Source: Pseudoxanthomonas taiwanensis | GTDB taxonomy: Bacteria; Pseudomonadota; Gammaproteobacteria; Xanthomonadales; Xanthomonadaceae | Direction: 5' to 3' | DNA: 64,000 nt | Assembly: GCF_010093135.1 (NCBI RefSeq) | Contig: NZ_PDWK01000004.1 | Span: 1 to 64,000 of the forward strand | In this document: positions 7,560 through 17,728 of the stretch, in pieces | Layout of the letters: every line of letters begins with the position of its first letter | Numbering within the stretch: the first letter of the stretch is position 1 | Notes under the pieces: model-generated | What the model saw: only the letters and a program-made list of their open reading frames with translations | Told to the model about the DNA's origin: nothing | Database searches by the model: none | Program-made: the position numbers and the translations under genes

Positions 7560-9074
7560 ATGACCAAAGAGCGCATCGCCCACGCCGGCCTGGCGTCCCG
7601 GCTCATGTCCGCGGAACAGGCCGCCGCCCTGATCGAACCGGGGATGGCCGTGGGCATGAGCGGCTTCACCGGCGCCGGCTATCCCAAGGCCGTGCCGCAG
7701 GCGCTGGCCGCCCGCATCGAGGCCGCGCGCGGGCGCGGCGAACCGTTCGCCATCCGCATCCTCACCGGCGCCTCCACCGCGCCGGAGCTGGATGGCGCCC
7801 TGGCGCGCGCCGGCGGCATCGAGTTCCGCCTGCCCTACCAGTCCGACCCGGAACTGCGCGGGCGCATCAACGGCGGCCAGATCGAGTACATGGACGTCCA
7901 CCTGGGCCACGTCGCCCAGCATGCGCTGTTCGGTTTCCTCGGCCGGATCGACCTGGCCATCGTCGAGGTCACCGCGATCCTGCCCGACGGCCGCCTGGTG
8001 CCCTCCACCTCGGTGGGCAACAACAAGACCTGGCTGGACCTGGCCGACAAGGTCATCCTCGAGGTCAACCACCGCCAGCCGCTGGGGCTGGACGGCATGC
8101 ACGACATCTACTACGGCACGGCCAAGCCGCCGCACCGCAAGCCGATCCCGCTCACCCATCCGGGCGACCGCATCGGTGAGCCGTACCTGAAGGTGGACCT
8201 GGACAAGGTGGTGGCGGTGGTGGAGAGCGACGCGCCGGACCGCATCGGCCGCTTCGCGCCGATCGACGAGGTTTCCCGCGCCATCGCCGGCCACCTCGTG
8301 GAGTTCTTCCGCCACGAGATCAGGGCCGGGCGCCTGGGCGAGCGGCTGCTGCCGCTGCAGTCGGGCGTGGGCAACATCGCCAACGCGGTGCTGGCCGGCC
8401 TGCACGAGGGCGGCTTTCGTGGCCTGACCGCGTTCACCGAGGTGATCCAGGACGGGATGCTGGAGCTGATCGGCAACGGCACCATCGAGGTCGCCTCGGC
8501 CACCTCGTTCTCGCTCAGCCCCGAGGGCGTGGAGGAGTTCAACCGCAACATCGAGCTGTACCGCAGGAAGATCATCCTGCGCCCGCAGGAGATCTCCAAC
8601 CACGCCGAGCTGGTGCGCCGCCTGGGCGTGATCGGCATGAACGGCATGGTCGAGGCCGACCTGTACGGCAACGTGAACTCCACCCACGTCTGCGGCACCA
8701 GCATCATCAACGGCATCGGCGGCTCGGGCGACTTCGCCCGCAACGGCTTCATGTCCTGCTTCCTGAGCCCGAGCACGGCCAAGAACGGTGCCATCTCCGC
8801 ATTCGTGCCGATGGTCAGCCACGTGGACCACACCGAGCACGACGTGGCGGTGCTGGTCAGCGAGCAGGGCCTGGCCGACCTGCGCGGCCTGTCGCCCAAG
8901 CAGCGCGCGCGGGCCATCATCAACCACTGCGCGCACCCGGACTACCGGCCGCTGCTGCAGGACTACTTCGACCGCGCCATGCGCGACAGCAAGGGCCGGC
9001 ACACCCCGCACCTGCTGGCCGAGGCGCTGTCCTGGCACCAGCGCTACCTGGAGACCGGCTCGATGAAGCCCTGA
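7560..9074 (+). CDS. Acetyl-CoA hydrolase / succinyl-CoA:acetate CoA-transferase
   Basis: A 504-residue class I CoA-transferase of the AarC/Ach1 family. Such enzymes move CoA between acetate and succinate (or hydrolyse acetyl-CoA) and thereby detoxify or activate acetate. Family blocks are the N-terminal GMSGFTGAGYPKAVP, SVGNNKTWLDLAD and IDEVSRAIAGHLVEFF. TEVIQDGMLELI contains the glutamate expected to form the CoA thioester, and HVDHTEHDVAVLVSEQGLADLRG lies near the C-terminus. The ATG at 7560 starts the conserved part. It is probably transcribed alone, with a hairpin directly after the stop. Transferase versus hydrolase activity cannot be decided from sequence. Confidence 0.92.
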   Translation: MTKERIAHAGLASRLMSAEQAAALIEPGMAVGMSGFTGAGYPKAVPQALAARIEAARGRGEPFAIRILTGASTAPELDGALARAGGIEFRLPYQSDPELRGRINGGQIEYMDVHLGHVAQHALFGFLGRIDLAIVEVTAILPDGRLVPSTSVGNNKTWLDLADKVILEVNHRQPLGLDGMHDIYYGTAKPPHRKPIPLTHPGDRIGEPYLKVDLDKVVAVVESDAPDRIGRFAPIDEVSRAIAGHLVEFFRHEIRAGRLGERLLPLQSGVGNIANAVLAGLHEGGFRGLTAFTEVIQDGMLELIGNGTIEVASATSFSLSPEGVEEFNRNIELYRRKIILRPQEISNHAELVRRLGVIGMNGMVEADLYGNVNSTHVCGTSIINGIGGSGDFARNGFMSCFLSPSTAKNGAISAFVPMVSHVDHTEHDVAVLVSEQGLADLRGLSPKQRARAIINHCAHPDYRPLLQDYFDRAMRDSKGRHTPHLLAEALSWHQRYLETGSMKP

Positions 9075-9103
9075 CCGCGGCTTCCCGCCGGGCGGAACGA
9101 AGA

Positions 9104-9124
9104 AGGGCGGCCGTCGGCCGCCCT
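9104..9124. terminator. Hairpin between the convergent CoA-transferase and cysK genes
   Basis: A perfect 9-bp stem (AGGGCGGCC / GGCCGCCCT) with a 3-base loop, 30 bp after the CoA-transferase stop and 29 bp from the cysK stop. There is no T-run, so it probably works with Rho or as a bidirectional block. Confidence 0.55.
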
Positions 9125-9152
9125 GCCGGTCTTCCGGGCAACGCGGGCCGGA

Positions 9153-10112
9153 TCAGCCCAGCGATTCCAGCCACTCGTCGTCCGAGCCTTCGTTGATGCC
9201 CTCGAACAGCGGGGTGGAGAAGTAGCGCTCGCCGGTGTCCGGCAGCATGGCCAGCAGCACCGAGCCTTCCGGGGCGTCCTCGGCCACCTTCAGCGCCGCG
9301 GCCACGGTGGCGCCGGCGGAGATGCCCACGAAGATGCCTTCCTCGGCCGCCAGCCGGCGCGCGGTGGCGATGGCGTCCTCGTCGGACACGCCGATGATGC
9401 GGTCGGCGACCTGGCGGTTGAGCACGGCCGGCACGAAGTCCGGGGTCCAGCCCTGGATCTTGTGCGGCTTCCACTCGTTGCCGGCCAGCAGCGAGGCGTT
9501 GGCCGGCTCGGCGGCGGTGATCTTCACCTCCGGGCGGGCGGTGCGCAGTACCTCGCCCACGCCGGTCAGGGTGCCGCCGGTGCCCCAGCCGCTGATGAAG
9601 TGGTCCAGGCGGCGGCCGGCGAAGTCGCGCAGGATCTCCGCCGCGGTGGTCTGGCGGTGGTAGGCCGGATTGGCCGGGTTCTCGAACTGGCGGGCCAGGA
9701 ACCAGCCGTGCTTCTTCGCCAGTTCCTCGGCCTTGCGCACCATGCCGCTGCCGCGCTCGGCCGCCGGGGTGAGGATGACCTTGGCGCCGAAGGCGCGCAT
9801 CAGCTTGCGCCGCTCCACCGAGAAGGTCTCCACCATGGTGGCCACGAACTTGTAGCCGCGTGCCGCGGCGACCATGGCCAGGGCCACGCCGGTGTTGCCC
9901 GAGGTCGCCTCCACGATGGTGTCGCCGGGCTTGAGCAGGCCCTTGGCCTCGGCATCGAGGATGATGGCCAGGGCCAGGCGGTCCTTCACCGAGCCGCCGG
10001 GGTTGAACGCCTCCACCTTGGCGTAGAGCTCCACGTGTGGCGGGGCGACGCGGTGCAGCCGCACGACCGGGGTGCGGCCGATGGTGTCCAGGATGCTGTC
10101 GTAGATGGCCAT
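9153..10112 (-). CDS. cysK: Cysteine synthase A (O-acetylserine sulfhydrylase)
   Basis: PLP enzyme joining sulfide to O-acetylserine, the last step of cysteine synthesis. The 319-residue protein has the PLP lysine in GGSVKDR (Lys43), the substrate loop TSGNTG at 70-75, the phosphate-binding loop GWGTGGTLTG, and the LPDTGERY end. It follows the SUMT gene by 35 bp in the same direction. With the divergent cysB it forms the left arm of the sulfur-assimilation region. It is probably under CysB control, like the rest of the cluster (inference). Confidence 0.97.
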   Translation of the reverse strand: MAIYDSILDTIGRTPVVRLHRVAPPHVELYAKVEAFNPGGSVKDRLALAIILDAEAKGLLKPGDTIVEATSGNTGVALAMVAAARGYKFVATMVETFSVERRKLMRAFGAKVILTPAAERGSGMVRKAEELAKKHGWFLARQFENPANPAYHRQTTAAEILRDFAGRRLDHFISGWGTGGTLTGVGEVLRTARPEVKITAAEPANASLLAGNEWKPHKIQGWTPDFVPAVLNRQVADRIIGVSDEDAIATARRLAAEEGIFVGISAGATVAAALKVAEDAPEGSVLLAMLPDTGERYFSTPLFEGINEGSDDEWLESLG

Positions 10113-10147
10113 GGGAGTGTCCTTGGGTGATGCGGGGAATGGGGGAT

Positions 10148-10948
10148 TCAGGCGGCGCGCGCGACGCCGGGCATGGGCGGCCCCGGCGGCGCGCCGCCGA
10201 ACCAGTGCAGCCGCCCGGCCAGGGCGGCCACTTGGCCCAGTATCAGCAGCGCGGGTGAGGCCACTGCATGCGCGCGGGCGGTGGCCGGCAGCCCGTCCAG
10301 GGTGCCGGTGAGCACGCGCTGCCCGGAGTGCGTGCCGTTCTCGACCAGGGCGAAGGGCGTGGCCGGGTCGGCGCCGGCGGCCAGCAGCCGGTCCTGGACC
10401 TGCTCCAGGGTGCCCACGCCCATGTACAGGGCCAGGGTCTGGCGCGGCCGGGCCAGCGCCTCCCAGTCCAGCGTGTCCAGCGAATCGCGGCAGTGCGCGG
10501 TGGCCAAGCGCAGGGACTGGGCGTGGTCGCGGTGGGTCAGCGGGATGCCGGCGTAGGCGGCGCAGCCCAGCGCCGCGGTCACCCCCGGCACCACCCGGTA
10601 GGGGATGCCGTGGGCGCGCAGGAACTCCAGCTCCTCGCCGCCGCGGCCGAACACGAACGGGTCGCCGCCCTTGAGCCGGACCACGCGCCGGCCGGCGCGG
10701 GCATGGGCGAGCATCAGCTCGTGGATCTGTTCCTGGCGGACGCCGTGGCCGCCCGAGAGCTTGCCGACCGGCACCAGCCGCGCGTCCGGATGGGCCAGGG
10801 CCAGCACGCCCTCGCCGACCAGGCGGTCGTGCAGCACCACCTCGGCGGCCTCGAGGGCGCGCAGGGCATGCAGGGTCAGCAGGCCGGGGTCGCCCGGGCC
10901 GGCGCCGACCAGGGCGACGCTGCCGGGCGGGAAATCGGCAGGCGGCAT
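10148..10948 (-). CDS. cobA: Uroporphyrinogen-III C-methyltransferase (SUMT)
   Basis: Transfers two methyl groups from SAM to uroporphyrinogen III, giving precorrin-2, the precursor of siroheme. The 266-residue protein from ATG 10948 has [37 protein letters not shown], the [16 protein letters not shown] block and [22 protein letters not shown] region, all diagnostic of SUMT. It lacks the dehydrogenase/ferrochelatase domain of CysG, so those steps must be encoded elsewhere. The context explains its job: siroheme for the CysI sulfite reductase 2 kb away. A longer in-frame start at 10969 exists. Confidence 0.94.
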   Translation of the reverse strand: MPPADFPPGSVALVGAGPGDPGLLTLHALRALEAAEVVLHDRLVGEGVLALAHPDARLVPVGKLSGGHGVRQEQIHELMLAHARAGRRVVRLKGGDPFVFGRGGEELEFLRAHGIPYRVVPGVTAALGCAAYAGIPLTHRDHAQSLRLATAHCRDSLDTLDWEALARPRQTLALYMGVGTLEQVQDRLLAAGADPATPFALVENGTHSGQRVLTGTLDGLPATARAHAVASPALLILGQVAALAGRLHWFGGAPPGPPMPGVARAA

Positions 10949-11051
10949 GGTGGGGCGGGGCACGCGCACGTGGGGCTCGCTACGGTCCGGAACGGTGTTG
11001 GCGAACCTAGCGCCAGCTCATAACCAGCGGAAATTACCAAACGCCGCCTGT

Positions 11052-11070
11052 TTATAACTTTCAGTTATAA
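11052..11070. promoter_or_regulatory. Candidate CysB (LysR-type) operator between SUMT and cysB
   Basis: TTATAAC-TTTCA-GTTATAA is a perfect 7-bp inverted repeat in an AT-rich stretch (11030-11095) that contrasts with the GC-rich surroundings. It lies between the divergent SUMT/cysK and cysB genes, where a LysR-type regulator would bind to control both itself and the neighbour. Spacing fits the T-N11-A LysR box. Assignment to CysB is inferred from position. Confidence 0.55.
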
Positions 11071-11125
11071 GAAACGCCGGCTGTTTCTTTTAAATTCAGG
11101 ACGTCGCTGGCCAGGCATGCCCTCC

Positions 11126-12109
11126 ATGACGCTCACCCAGCTGCGCTACCTCGTCGCCATCGCGGATGCAGGGTTGAACATCACCCTGGCGGCACAGCGC
11201 GTGCACGCCACCCAGCCCGGCCTGTCCAAGCAGATCAAGCAGCTGGAGGACGAGCTGGGCTTCCTGCTGTTCGTGCGCAAGGGACGCAGCCTGGAATCGA
11301 TCACGCCCGCCGGGGCCGAGGTGCTGGAGCGGGCGCGCGTGATCCTGGCCGAGGCGGCCAACATCCGCGCCTACGCCGCCAACCGCCGGCGCGAGAGCCA
11401 GGGGCCTCTGACCCTGGGCACCACCCACACCCAGGCGCGCTTCGTGCTGCCGCCGGCCATCGCCCGGATCAAGCGCGAGTTCCCGCAGGTGAGCGTGCAC
11501 CTGCAGCAGGCCGCCGAGGGCGCGGCGCTGGACCTGCTGGGGCGGGGCGATGCCGACATGGCGGTGGTCAGCACCGCCGGCCCGGCGCCGCAGGGCGGGG
11601 TGGCCGTGCCGCTGTACCGCTGGCGACGCCTGGTGGTGGTGCCGCGCGGCCATGCCCTCGACCGCGCCGGAACCGCGCCGGACATGCACGGGCTGGCGCG
11701 CCATCCGCTGATCAGCTACGAGTCGTCCACCCGGCCCGAATCCTCGCTGCGCCGCGCCTTCGCCGGCCTGGGCCTGGAGCCGCACATTGCCCTGACCGCG
11801 CTGGACGCGGACCTGATCAAGACCTACGTGCGCGCCGGCCTGGGCGTGGGCCTGCTGGCGGAGATGGCGGTCAGCAGCGGCGATGCCGACCTGCGCGCCT
11901 GGCCGGCGCCGGCGGCCATCCCCGAGTGCACCGCCTGGGCGGTGCTGCCGCGCGACCGCGTGCTGCGCGACTACGCGCTGGAACTGGTGCACGCGCTGGC
12001 TCCGCAGATCGACAAGCGCGACCTGCGCCGGGTGCTGGACGGCAACCTGGAGCCGCGCTGGCCCGAGCCGCCGAGCTGGGAGTCGCTCACCCAGACCATC
12101 ACCAGCTGA
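11126..12109 (+). CDS. cysB: CysB-type LysR regulator of sulfur assimilation
   Basis: A 327-residue LysR-family transcription factor. The N-terminal winged helix-turn-helix (LTQLRYLVAIADAGLNITLAA, TQPGLSKQIKQLEDELGFLLF) matches CysB/Cbl, which typically begin with L.QLRY and carry the .TQPG(L/V)SKQI motif. The effector domain includes THTQARFVLPP and a sulfate/acetylserine-type pocket region. In relatives O-acetylserine activates and sulfide or thiosulfate antagonises it. ATG 11126 gives the usual N-terminus; ATG 11117 would add three residues. It lies in the middle of its presumed target genes. Confidence 0.93.
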   Translation: MTLTQLRYLVAIADAGLNITLAAQRVHATQPGLSKQIKQLEDELGFLLFVRKGRSLESITPAGAEVLERARVILAEAANIRAYAANRRRESQGPLTLGTTHTQARFVLPPAIARIKREFPQVSVHLQQAAEGAALDLLGRGDADMAVVSTAGPAPQGGVAVPLYRWRRLVVVPRGHALDRAGTAPDMHGLARHPLISYESSTRPESSLRRAFAGLGLEPHIALTALDADLIKTYVRAGLGVGLLAEMAVSSGDADLRAWPAPAAIPECTAWAVLPRDRVLRDYALELVHALAPQIDKRDLRRVLDGNLEPRWPEPPSWESLTQTITS

Positions 12110-12263
12110 GCCGGGCGCGGCGCAGGCCGCCGCGGCGACCCGGTCGGCCCGTCCGGCGGCGGCGCTCAGGCGCCCCATGCCGAATGCTTCCTGCGCGGGT
12201 GCACGCGCGGTGACCGGACGCATCCGTCGCCTCGCCGCTGCCCCGGTTCCTGTGGACGGGGGC

Positions 12264-12995
12264 TCAGATGTCATGGATGCCGCACTCGCGCTTGAGGCCG
12301 AAGAAGCGGGTGTCCTCCTCGCGCATGCCCGGTTCCCAGCGGCGGGTGGTGTGGACGTCGCCGATGGACACGTAGCCCTGGTGCCACAGCGGGTGGTAGG
12401 GCAGGTCGTGCTTCTTCATGTACCGCCACACGTCGCGGTCGCTCCAGTCGGCGATCGGGTTGACCTTCAGCCGGTGCCCGCGGCGCTGCAGGATCGGGGT
12501 GTTGGCGCGGCTGGCCGACTGGCTGCGGCGCAGGCCGGTGAACCAGGTGCCCACGTCCAGCTCGTCCAGGGCGCGGCGCATCGGTTCGACCTTGCGCAGC
12601 TGGTTGTAGTTGTCCAGGCCTTCCACGCCCTGCTCCCACAGGCGGCCGTGGCGGGCCTCCATCCATGCGCGGCTGATCAGCGGGCGGTACACCTTGAGGT
12701 TGAGCTGCAGCCGTTCGGTCAGCTCGTCGGCGAAGCGGTAGGTCTCGGGGAACAGGTAGCCGGTGTCGATCAGGATCACCGGGATGTCCGGCTTCTGCCG
12801 GGTGACCATGTGCAGGGTCACGGCCGCCTGCGCGCCGAAGCTGGAGGACAGCGCCGGATTGCCGTGGCCGTAGGCCAGGGCCCAGGCCACGCGCTGTTCG
12901 GCGTCCATGGCCTCCAGTTCGGCATTGAGCGCTGCCAGGTCCGGCTCTTCGGGGTCGGGGGCGTTGGCGGCGTCGCGCGGTGCGGTGAGGCTCAT
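12264..12995 (-). CDS. cysH: PAPS reductase (thioredoxin-dependent)
   Basis: Reduces 3'-phosphoadenylyl sulfate to sulfite. The 243-residue protein has [14 protein letters not shown] and the [17 protein letters not shown] block, and ends in the catalytic KRECGIHDI tail with Cys238. The paired cysteines that bind the 4Fe-4S cluster of APS reductases are absent; instead the local sequence reads KVEPMRRAL as in E. coli CysH. The substrate is therefore PAPS, consistent with an APS kinase domain in CysNC. It is the third gene of cysJ-cysI-cysH, starting 30 bp after cysI, and convergent with cysB. Confidence 0.96.
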   Translation of the reverse strand: MSLTAPRDAANAPDPEEPDLAALNAELEAMDAEQRVAWALAYGHGNPALSSSFGAQAAVTLHMVTRQKPDIPVILIDTGYLFPETYRFADELTERLQLNLKVYRPLISRAWMEARHGRLWEQGVEGLDNYNQLRKVEPMRRALDELDVGTWFTGLRRSQSASRANTPILQRRGHRLKVNPIADWSDRDVWRYMKKHDLPYHPLWHQGYVSIGDVHTTRRWEPGMREEDTRFFGLKRECGIHDI

Positions 12996-13024
12996 CGGGG
13001 CAACTCCGGAAGCAGGGGATGGTT

Positions 13025-14752
13025 TCAGGCGGTGGCGGCGGCGGGCTCGGCTTCGGCCTGCGCCGCTTCGACCTGGACGTGGGTGGGGTAGGGCGGCAGG
13101 GCGATGATCCCGGCGCGGTGCAGGAAATCGCCAAAGCGCTCGCCGGGCAGGCGCTCGGCGGCGTAGCGGCCCAACAGCGGGTCCAGCGCCTCGAGGATCT
13201 CGGTCTCGGTGACGTTCTCGCGGTACAGGGTGTTGAGCCGCGTGCCGCGGTGGTCGGCGCCCAGCATCAGGTTGTAGCGGCCCGGCGCCTTGCCGACCAG
13301 CGCGATCTCGCCCAGGTACGGACGCGAACAGCCGTTGGGGCAGCCGGAGATGCGCAGCAGGATCGGCGCCTCGGCCAGGCCGTGCCTGTCCAGCAGCGGC
13401 TGCAGCTTCGCGGTGAAGGCCGGCAGGTAGCGCTCGGCCTCGGCCATGGCCAGGCCGCAGGTGGGCAGGGCCACGCAGGCCATGGCCGTGCGCGCCAGCG
13501 CACTGGGCGCGCGGCCGTCGGCGTCCAGGGCGTGGGCGCGCACCAGCGCCTCGATGCGCGCGCGCTCGCCGGCCGGCACGTCGGCGATGACCAGGTTCTG
13601 GTTGGCGGTCAGACGGAAGTGGCCGCGGTGCACGTTGGCGATCTCGCGCAGGCCGGTCAGGTGCGGCCGCCCCGGCAGGTCGGCGATGCGGCCGCTGGCG
13701 ATGGACACGGTCAGGTGCCAGCGGCCTCCTTCGCCCTCGACCCAGCCGAGGCGGTCGCCGTTGTGGTCGAAGCGGAACGGACGCGCCGGCTGCAGCTCCA
13801 GCCCGGCCTCGGCCTGCATGCGCGCGACCACCGTTTCCAGGCCGTGGCGGTCGATGGTGTACTTGAAGCGGGCGTGCTTGCGCTCGCCGCGGTCGCCCAG
13901 GTCGCGCTGCACCACCAGCGCGGCGCGGGCGATGTCCAGCACCTGCTGCGGTGCGACGAAGCCGACCACGCTGGCCAGGCGCGGGTAGGTCGCCGGATCG
14001 CCGTGGGTGGCGCCCATGCCGCCGCCGATGACGACGTTGAAGCCGGCCAGGCGGCCGTCCTCCCCGGCGATGGCGATCAGGCCGAAGTCGTTGGCGAACA
14101 CGTCCACGTCGTTGGTCGGCGGCACCGCCACGGCCATCTTGAACTTGCGCGGCAGGTATGCGCGGCCGTAGACCGGCTCCTCCTCCTGGCCGCTGTCGGC
14201 CAGCTTCTCCCCATCCAGCCAGATCTCGTAGTAGGCACGCGTACGCGGCAGGAACGCCTCCGACAGCCGCCGCGCCCATTCGTGCACCTCGGCGTGCAGG
14301 CGCGACTGCAGCGGGTTGCTGCTGGCCACCACGTTGCGGTTGACGTCGCCGCAGGCGGCGATGGTGTCCAGCACCGCGGCGTGGATGGCCTGCATCGTCG
14401 CCTTGAGCTCGCGCTTGACCACGCCGTGGAACTGGAAGGTCTGGCGGGTGGTGATGCGCAACGAGTGGTTGGCGAAGGTGCGGGCGATGTGGTCCAGCTT
14501 CAGCCACTGCGCCGGGGTGAACACGCCGCCGGGGGCGCGGATGCGGATCATGAACTGGTAGGCCGGCTCCAGCTTCTGCCGGCGCCGCTCGTCGCGCAGG
14601 TCGCGGTCGTCCTGCTGGTAGCTGCCGTGGAACTTGATGATGCGCTGGTCCTCCTCCGACAGCCCGCCGGTGGTCGGGTCGGCCAGGCCCTCGGCGAGGG
14701 TGCCGCGCAGGCCGCGGCTGCGGATCTTGGTGTCTTCGACGGAGTGGCTCAT
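13025..14752 (-). CDS. cysI: Sulfite reductase (NADPH) hemoprotein beta-subunit
   Basis: The 575-residue subunit carries siroheme and a 4Fe-4S cluster and reduces sulfite to sulfide with six electrons from CysJ. Cluster ligands are visible as C-x5-C (CVALPTC, near 435-441) and C-x3-C (SGCPNGCSR, near 480). Also seen are the N-terminal [13 protein letters not shown] and [14 protein letters not shown], which are siroheme-contacting. The start lies 7 bp after the cysJ stop, so this is one operon cysJIH. Length and motifs are normal. Confidence 0.97.
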   Translation of the reverse strand: MSHSVEDTKIRSRGLRGTLAEGLADPTTGGLSEEDQRIIKFHGSYQQDDRDLRDERRRQKLEPAYQFMIRIRAPGGVFTPAQWLKLDHIARTFANHSLRITTRQTFQFHGVVKRELKATMQAIHAAVLDTIAACGDVNRNVVASSNPLQSRLHAEVHEWARRLSEAFLPRTRAYYEIWLDGEKLADSGQEEEPVYGRAYLPRKFKMAVAVPPTNDVDVFANDFGLIAIAGEDGRLAGFNVVIGGGMGATHGDPATYPRLASVVGFVAPQQVLDIARAALVVQRDLGDRGERKHARFKYTIDRHGLETVVARMQAEAGLELQPARPFRFDHNGDRLGWVEGEGGRWHLTVSIASGRIADLPGRPHLTGLREIANVHRGHFRLTANQNLVIADVPAGERARIEALVRAHALDADGRAPSALARTAMACVALPTCGLAMAEAERYLPAFTAKLQPLLDRHGLAEAPILLRISGCPNGCSRPYLGEIALVGKAPGRYNLMLGADHRGTRLNTLYRENVTETEILEALDPLLGRYAAERLPGERFGDFLHRAGIIALPPYPTHVQVEAAQAEAEPAAATA

Positions 14753-14758
14753 GGCGGC

Positions 14759-16609
14759 TCAGTAGACGTCGCGGCTGTAGCGGCCGGCCGCCTGCAGGGC
14801 GGCGAGGTGTTCGGCGGCGGCTTCGGCGTCACCGCCGGTGTGCGCGGCCACGATCTCCAGCAGCGCGGCGTGCACGTCGCGGCCCATGGCCACGCTGCCG
14901 CACACGTACAGGTGCGCGCCGCCCTCGAGCCAGCTCCACAGCTCGCGGCCGTGTTCGCGCATGCGGTCCTGCACGTGGACGCGCCCCGGCTGGTCGCGGG
15001 AGAAGGCCAGGTCCAGGCGGTGCAGCAGGCCGCGGCGCAGCGCGTCCTGCCACTCGGCCTGGTACAGGAAGCCGGTCTCGAAGTGGCGCGCGCCGAAGAA
15101 CAGCCAGTTGCGCCCGCTGGCGCCGGTCTCGGCGCGCTCCTGCAGGAAGCCGCGGAACGGGGCCACGCCGGTGCCGGGGCCGACCATGATCATGTCGACG
15201 CTGCCGTCGGCCGGGACGCGGAAGCGTTCGTTGGGTTCCAGGTACACCGGCACCCGCGCGCCTTCCTCCAGGGCGGCCAGGAAGGCGCTGGCCGCGCCGG
15301 TGTGGTCGTGGCCGTGGGCGTGGTAGCGGACCACGTCCACCGCCAGGTGTGCCTCCTCGCCCACGTGCTTGCGGCTGGAGGCGATGGAGTACAGGCGCGG
15401 CGCGGCCGGGCGCAGTGCCTCGACGAAGGCGGTCGGGTCCCAATCCGCCGGCCAGCGGCGCAGCAGGTCGACCAGCTGGTGGTCGGCCAGCAGCGCCGCC
15501 CGGCCGGCAGGCTGGGTCGGGTCGAGCAGCCGGCGCAGCGCCTGCGCCCCGGACCGCTCGGCGTGCGCGGCCAGGAACGGGCGCGACAGCCGGGTCAGCT
15601 CGCGGCGCGCGGCCAGCCACTCGTGCAGGGGGAGAGTCTCGCCGCCGAGCGTGACGGGCGTGTTGCCGTCCAGGCGCGCGGCCTGCAGCACGGCCTCCAC
15701 CAGCGGCGCCGGGTTGCGGTGGACGATGCCCAGGGCATCGCCCGGCGCGTAGGCCAGGCCGGAACCCTCCAGCGACAGCTCAAGGTGGCGCACGTCCTTG
15801 TCCGGCCCGGCGTAGCGGCGGAAGCCGGTGCCGCGGAAGGCGCGCCCGGGGATCCGCTGCGGCGCCAGCAGTTCGGCGGGGAGCGGGCGTTCGCGCGACC
15901 GGGCCGCGGCGGGGCGCAGCGGGGTGACCGTGGCCGGCGGCACCGCCGGTGCCGGCGCACGTTGCAACAGCTCGCCGGCGCGGGCCAGCACCTGCTCGCG
16001 CCAGGGTGCGGCCACGGTGTCGATGTCCAGGTCGGCCAGCGCGGCCTCGGCCACGCGCTGCGCGCCCAGCTCGGCCAGGCGCGCGTCGATGCGCCGGGCG
16101 ATGCCGCAGAAGTCCGCGTAGCTGCTGTCGCCCAGGCCCAGCACCGCGTACTTCAGCTCCGGCAGCTTCGGCGCGCGCCTGCCGAACAGGAACTCGGCGA
16201 AGCCGGCCGCATCGTCCGGCGGGTCGCCCTCGCCCTGGGTGCTGATGACGATGTACAGCAGGCGCTCGCCGGCCAGCTCGCGCGCCGGATAGGCGTCGGC
16301 GCGGACCAGACGCACCGCCAGGCCGGCCGCTTCCGCCGCCTGGGCCAGCTTCTCGGCCTCGCGGCGGGCGTTGCCGGTCTGGGTGCCGTACAGCACGGTC
16401 AGGCGCGCGCCGGACTGCGCCGCCGTGGCCGGTGCCGCGCCGCCCGGCAGCACCGCCAGCTGCGGCGCGCCGTGGCCCTGGGCCAGGCCGGCGGCGTAGC
16501 CGGACAGCCACCACAGCGAAGGGGCGTCCAGCCCGTCGACCAGGCGGGCCAGCAGGGCACGGCGGGTCTCGTCCAGCGGACTGGGCAGCGCGGTGGGCGC
16601 GGCGGTCAT
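14759..16609 (-). CDS. cysJ: Sulfite reductase (NADPH) flavoprotein alpha-subunit
   Basis: A 616-residue diflavin reductase passing electrons from NADPH through FAD and FMN to CysI. Domains in order are a flavodoxin-like FMN domain (about 68-210: [43 protein letters not shown]), a connecting FAD domain with RLYSIASS near 410, and the NADPH domain with [22 protein letters not shown] and [13 protein letters not shown]. It ends in the usual SRDVY. First gene of the cysJIH operon, divergent from cysD. Confidence 0.97.
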   Translation of the reverse strand: MTAAPTALPSPLDETRRALLARLVDGLDAPSLWWLSGYAAGLAQGHGAPQLAVLPGGAAPATAAQSGARLTVLYGTQTGNARREAEKLAQAAEAAGLAVRLVRADAYPARELAGERLLYIVISTQGEGDPPDDAAGFAEFLFGRRAPKLPELKYAVLGLGDSSYADFCGIARRIDARLAELGAQRVAEAALADLDIDTVAAPWREQVLARAGELLQRAPAPAVPPATVTPLRPAAARSRERPLPAELLAPQRIPGRAFRGTGFRRYAGPDKDVRHLELSLEGSGLAYAPGDALGIVHRNPAPLVEAVLQAARLDGNTPVTLGGETLPLHEWLAARRELTRLSRPFLAAHAERSGAQALRRLLDPTQPAGRAALLADHQLVDLLRRWPADWDPTAFVEALRPAAPRLYSIASSRKHVGEEAHLAVDVVRYHAHGHDHTGAASAFLAALEEGARVPVYLEPNERFRVPADGSVDMIMVGPGTGVAPFRGFLQERAETGASGRNWLFFGARHFETGFLYQAEWQDALRRGLLHRLDLAFSRDQPGRVHVQDRMREHGRELWSWLEGGAHLYVCGSVAMGRDVHAALLEIVAAHTGGDAEAAAEHLAALQAAGRYSRDVY

Positions 16610-16651
16610 CTCGGGCGGCCTGGCGGAAGCGTCGGCTTCGACGGGGCATCG

Positions 16652-16706
16652 ATCCTATGCAGGCGCGCGCCGCCACAGAAACGGCGCGTGGTTATTGGCT
16701 TATACT
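16652..16706. promoter_or_regulatory. Divergent cysJ / cysD promoter region
   Basis: A 210-bp gap separates the two operons. Rightward, TATACT at 16701-16706 is a good -10 box for cysD, without a clear -35, as expected for an activator-dependent promoter. Leftward, TTCTGT (complement of 16675-16680) and TAGGAT (complement of 16652-16657) are spaced 17 bp and could serve cysJ. The stretch GTTATTGGCTTATAC is AT-rich and a plausible CysB site (inference). Confidence 0.5.
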
Positions 16707-16819
16707 CTGGCCTTATTTCCGGACGTGACCGCGCGCCCGGATACTGGCCGGCCTGGCGGATGGCCCGCTCCGCCGGCCGCCAGCCCACGGGTCGCCGCGG
16801 CATACACGAACCGAGCCGA

Positions 16820-17728
16820 ATGAGCCCAGCCCCCCTCTCCCACCTCGATCGCCTGGAAGCGGAAAGCATCCACATCCTGCGCGAGGTCGCGGCCGAGTTC
16901 CGCAACCCGGTGCTGCTGTATTCGGTGGGCAAGGACAGCTCGGTGCTGCTGCACCTGCTGCTGAAGGCCTTCGCGCCGGCGCGACCGCCGATCCCGCTGC
17001 TGCACGTGGACACCGGCTGGAAGTTCCGCGAGATGATCGCCTTCCGCGACCGCCGCGCCGCGGAAACGGGGGTCGAACTGCGCACCTGGACCAACCCGGA
17101 AGGCCTGGCCCAGGGCATCAATCCGATCACCCACGGCGCCACCGTGCACACCGACGTGATGAAGACCCGGGCGCTGAAGCAGGCGCTGGACAGGTGGGGC
17201 TTCGACGCGGCCATCGGCGGCGCGCGCCGCGACGAGGAGAAGTCGCGCGCCAAGGAGCGCGTGTTCTCCTTCCGCGACGCCAACCACCGCTGGGACCCCC
17301 GGCGCCAGCGCCCGGAACTGTGGAACCTCTACAACACGCGCATCCACAAGGGTGAGAGCGTGCGTGTGTTCCCGCTGTCCAACTGGACCGAGCTGGACGT
17401 GTGGCTGTACATCTACCGGGAGGGCATCCCGGTGGTGCCGCTGTACTTCGCCGCGCCACGGCCGGTGGTCGAGCGCGACGGCACGCTGATCATGGTGGAC
17501 GACGAGCGCCTGCCGCTGCGCCCGGGCGAGGTGCCGCGGCTGCGCAGCGTGCGCTTCCGCACCCTGGGCTGCTATCCGCTGACCGGCGCGATCGAGTCGC
17601 GCGCCGACACCCTGGAGAAGGTCATCGCCGAGATGCTGGAGGCGACCACCTCCGAGCGCCAGGGCCGGGGGATCGACCACGATCCGTCCGCCTCGATGGA
17701 ACGCAAGAAGCAGGAGGGCTACTTCTGA
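16820..17728 (+). CDS. cysD: Sulfate adenylyltransferase subunit 2
   Basis: The 302-residue catalytic subunit of ATP sulfurylase, forming APS from ATP and sulfate. It has the PP-motif [18 protein letters not shown] (about 35-52), [32 protein letters not shown], and the C-terminal [10 protein letters not shown]...KKQEGYF end characteristic of CysD. The upstream part of the open frame is an artefact of the GC-rich sequence; ATG 16820 gives the standard protein. Its TGA overlaps the ATG of cysNC (TGATG), so the two subunits are coupled. Confidence 0.97.
   Translation: MSPAPLSHLDRLEAESIHILREVAAEFRNPVLLYSVGKDSSVLLHLLLKAFAPARPPIPLLHVDTGWKFREMIAFRDRRAAETGVELRTWTNPEGLAQGINPITHGATVHTDVMKTRALKQALDRWGFDAAIGGARRDEEKSRAKERVFSFRDANHRWDPRRQRPELWNLYNTRIHKGESVRVFPLSNWTELDVWLYIYREGIPVVPLYFAAPRPVVERDGTLIMVDDERLPLRPGEVPRLRSVRFRTLGCYPLTGAIESRADTLEKVIAEMLEATTSERQGRGIDHDPSASMERKKQEGYF

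Noticed and set aside
12264-12995. APS reductase
   Set aside because: The cysteine pairs for the 4Fe-4S cluster are absent; the protein fits PAPS reductase.
13019-16819. Long + strand extension in front of cysD
   Set aside because: Antisense of cysI and cysJ; CysD starts at 16820 by homology, with its own promoter region upstream.
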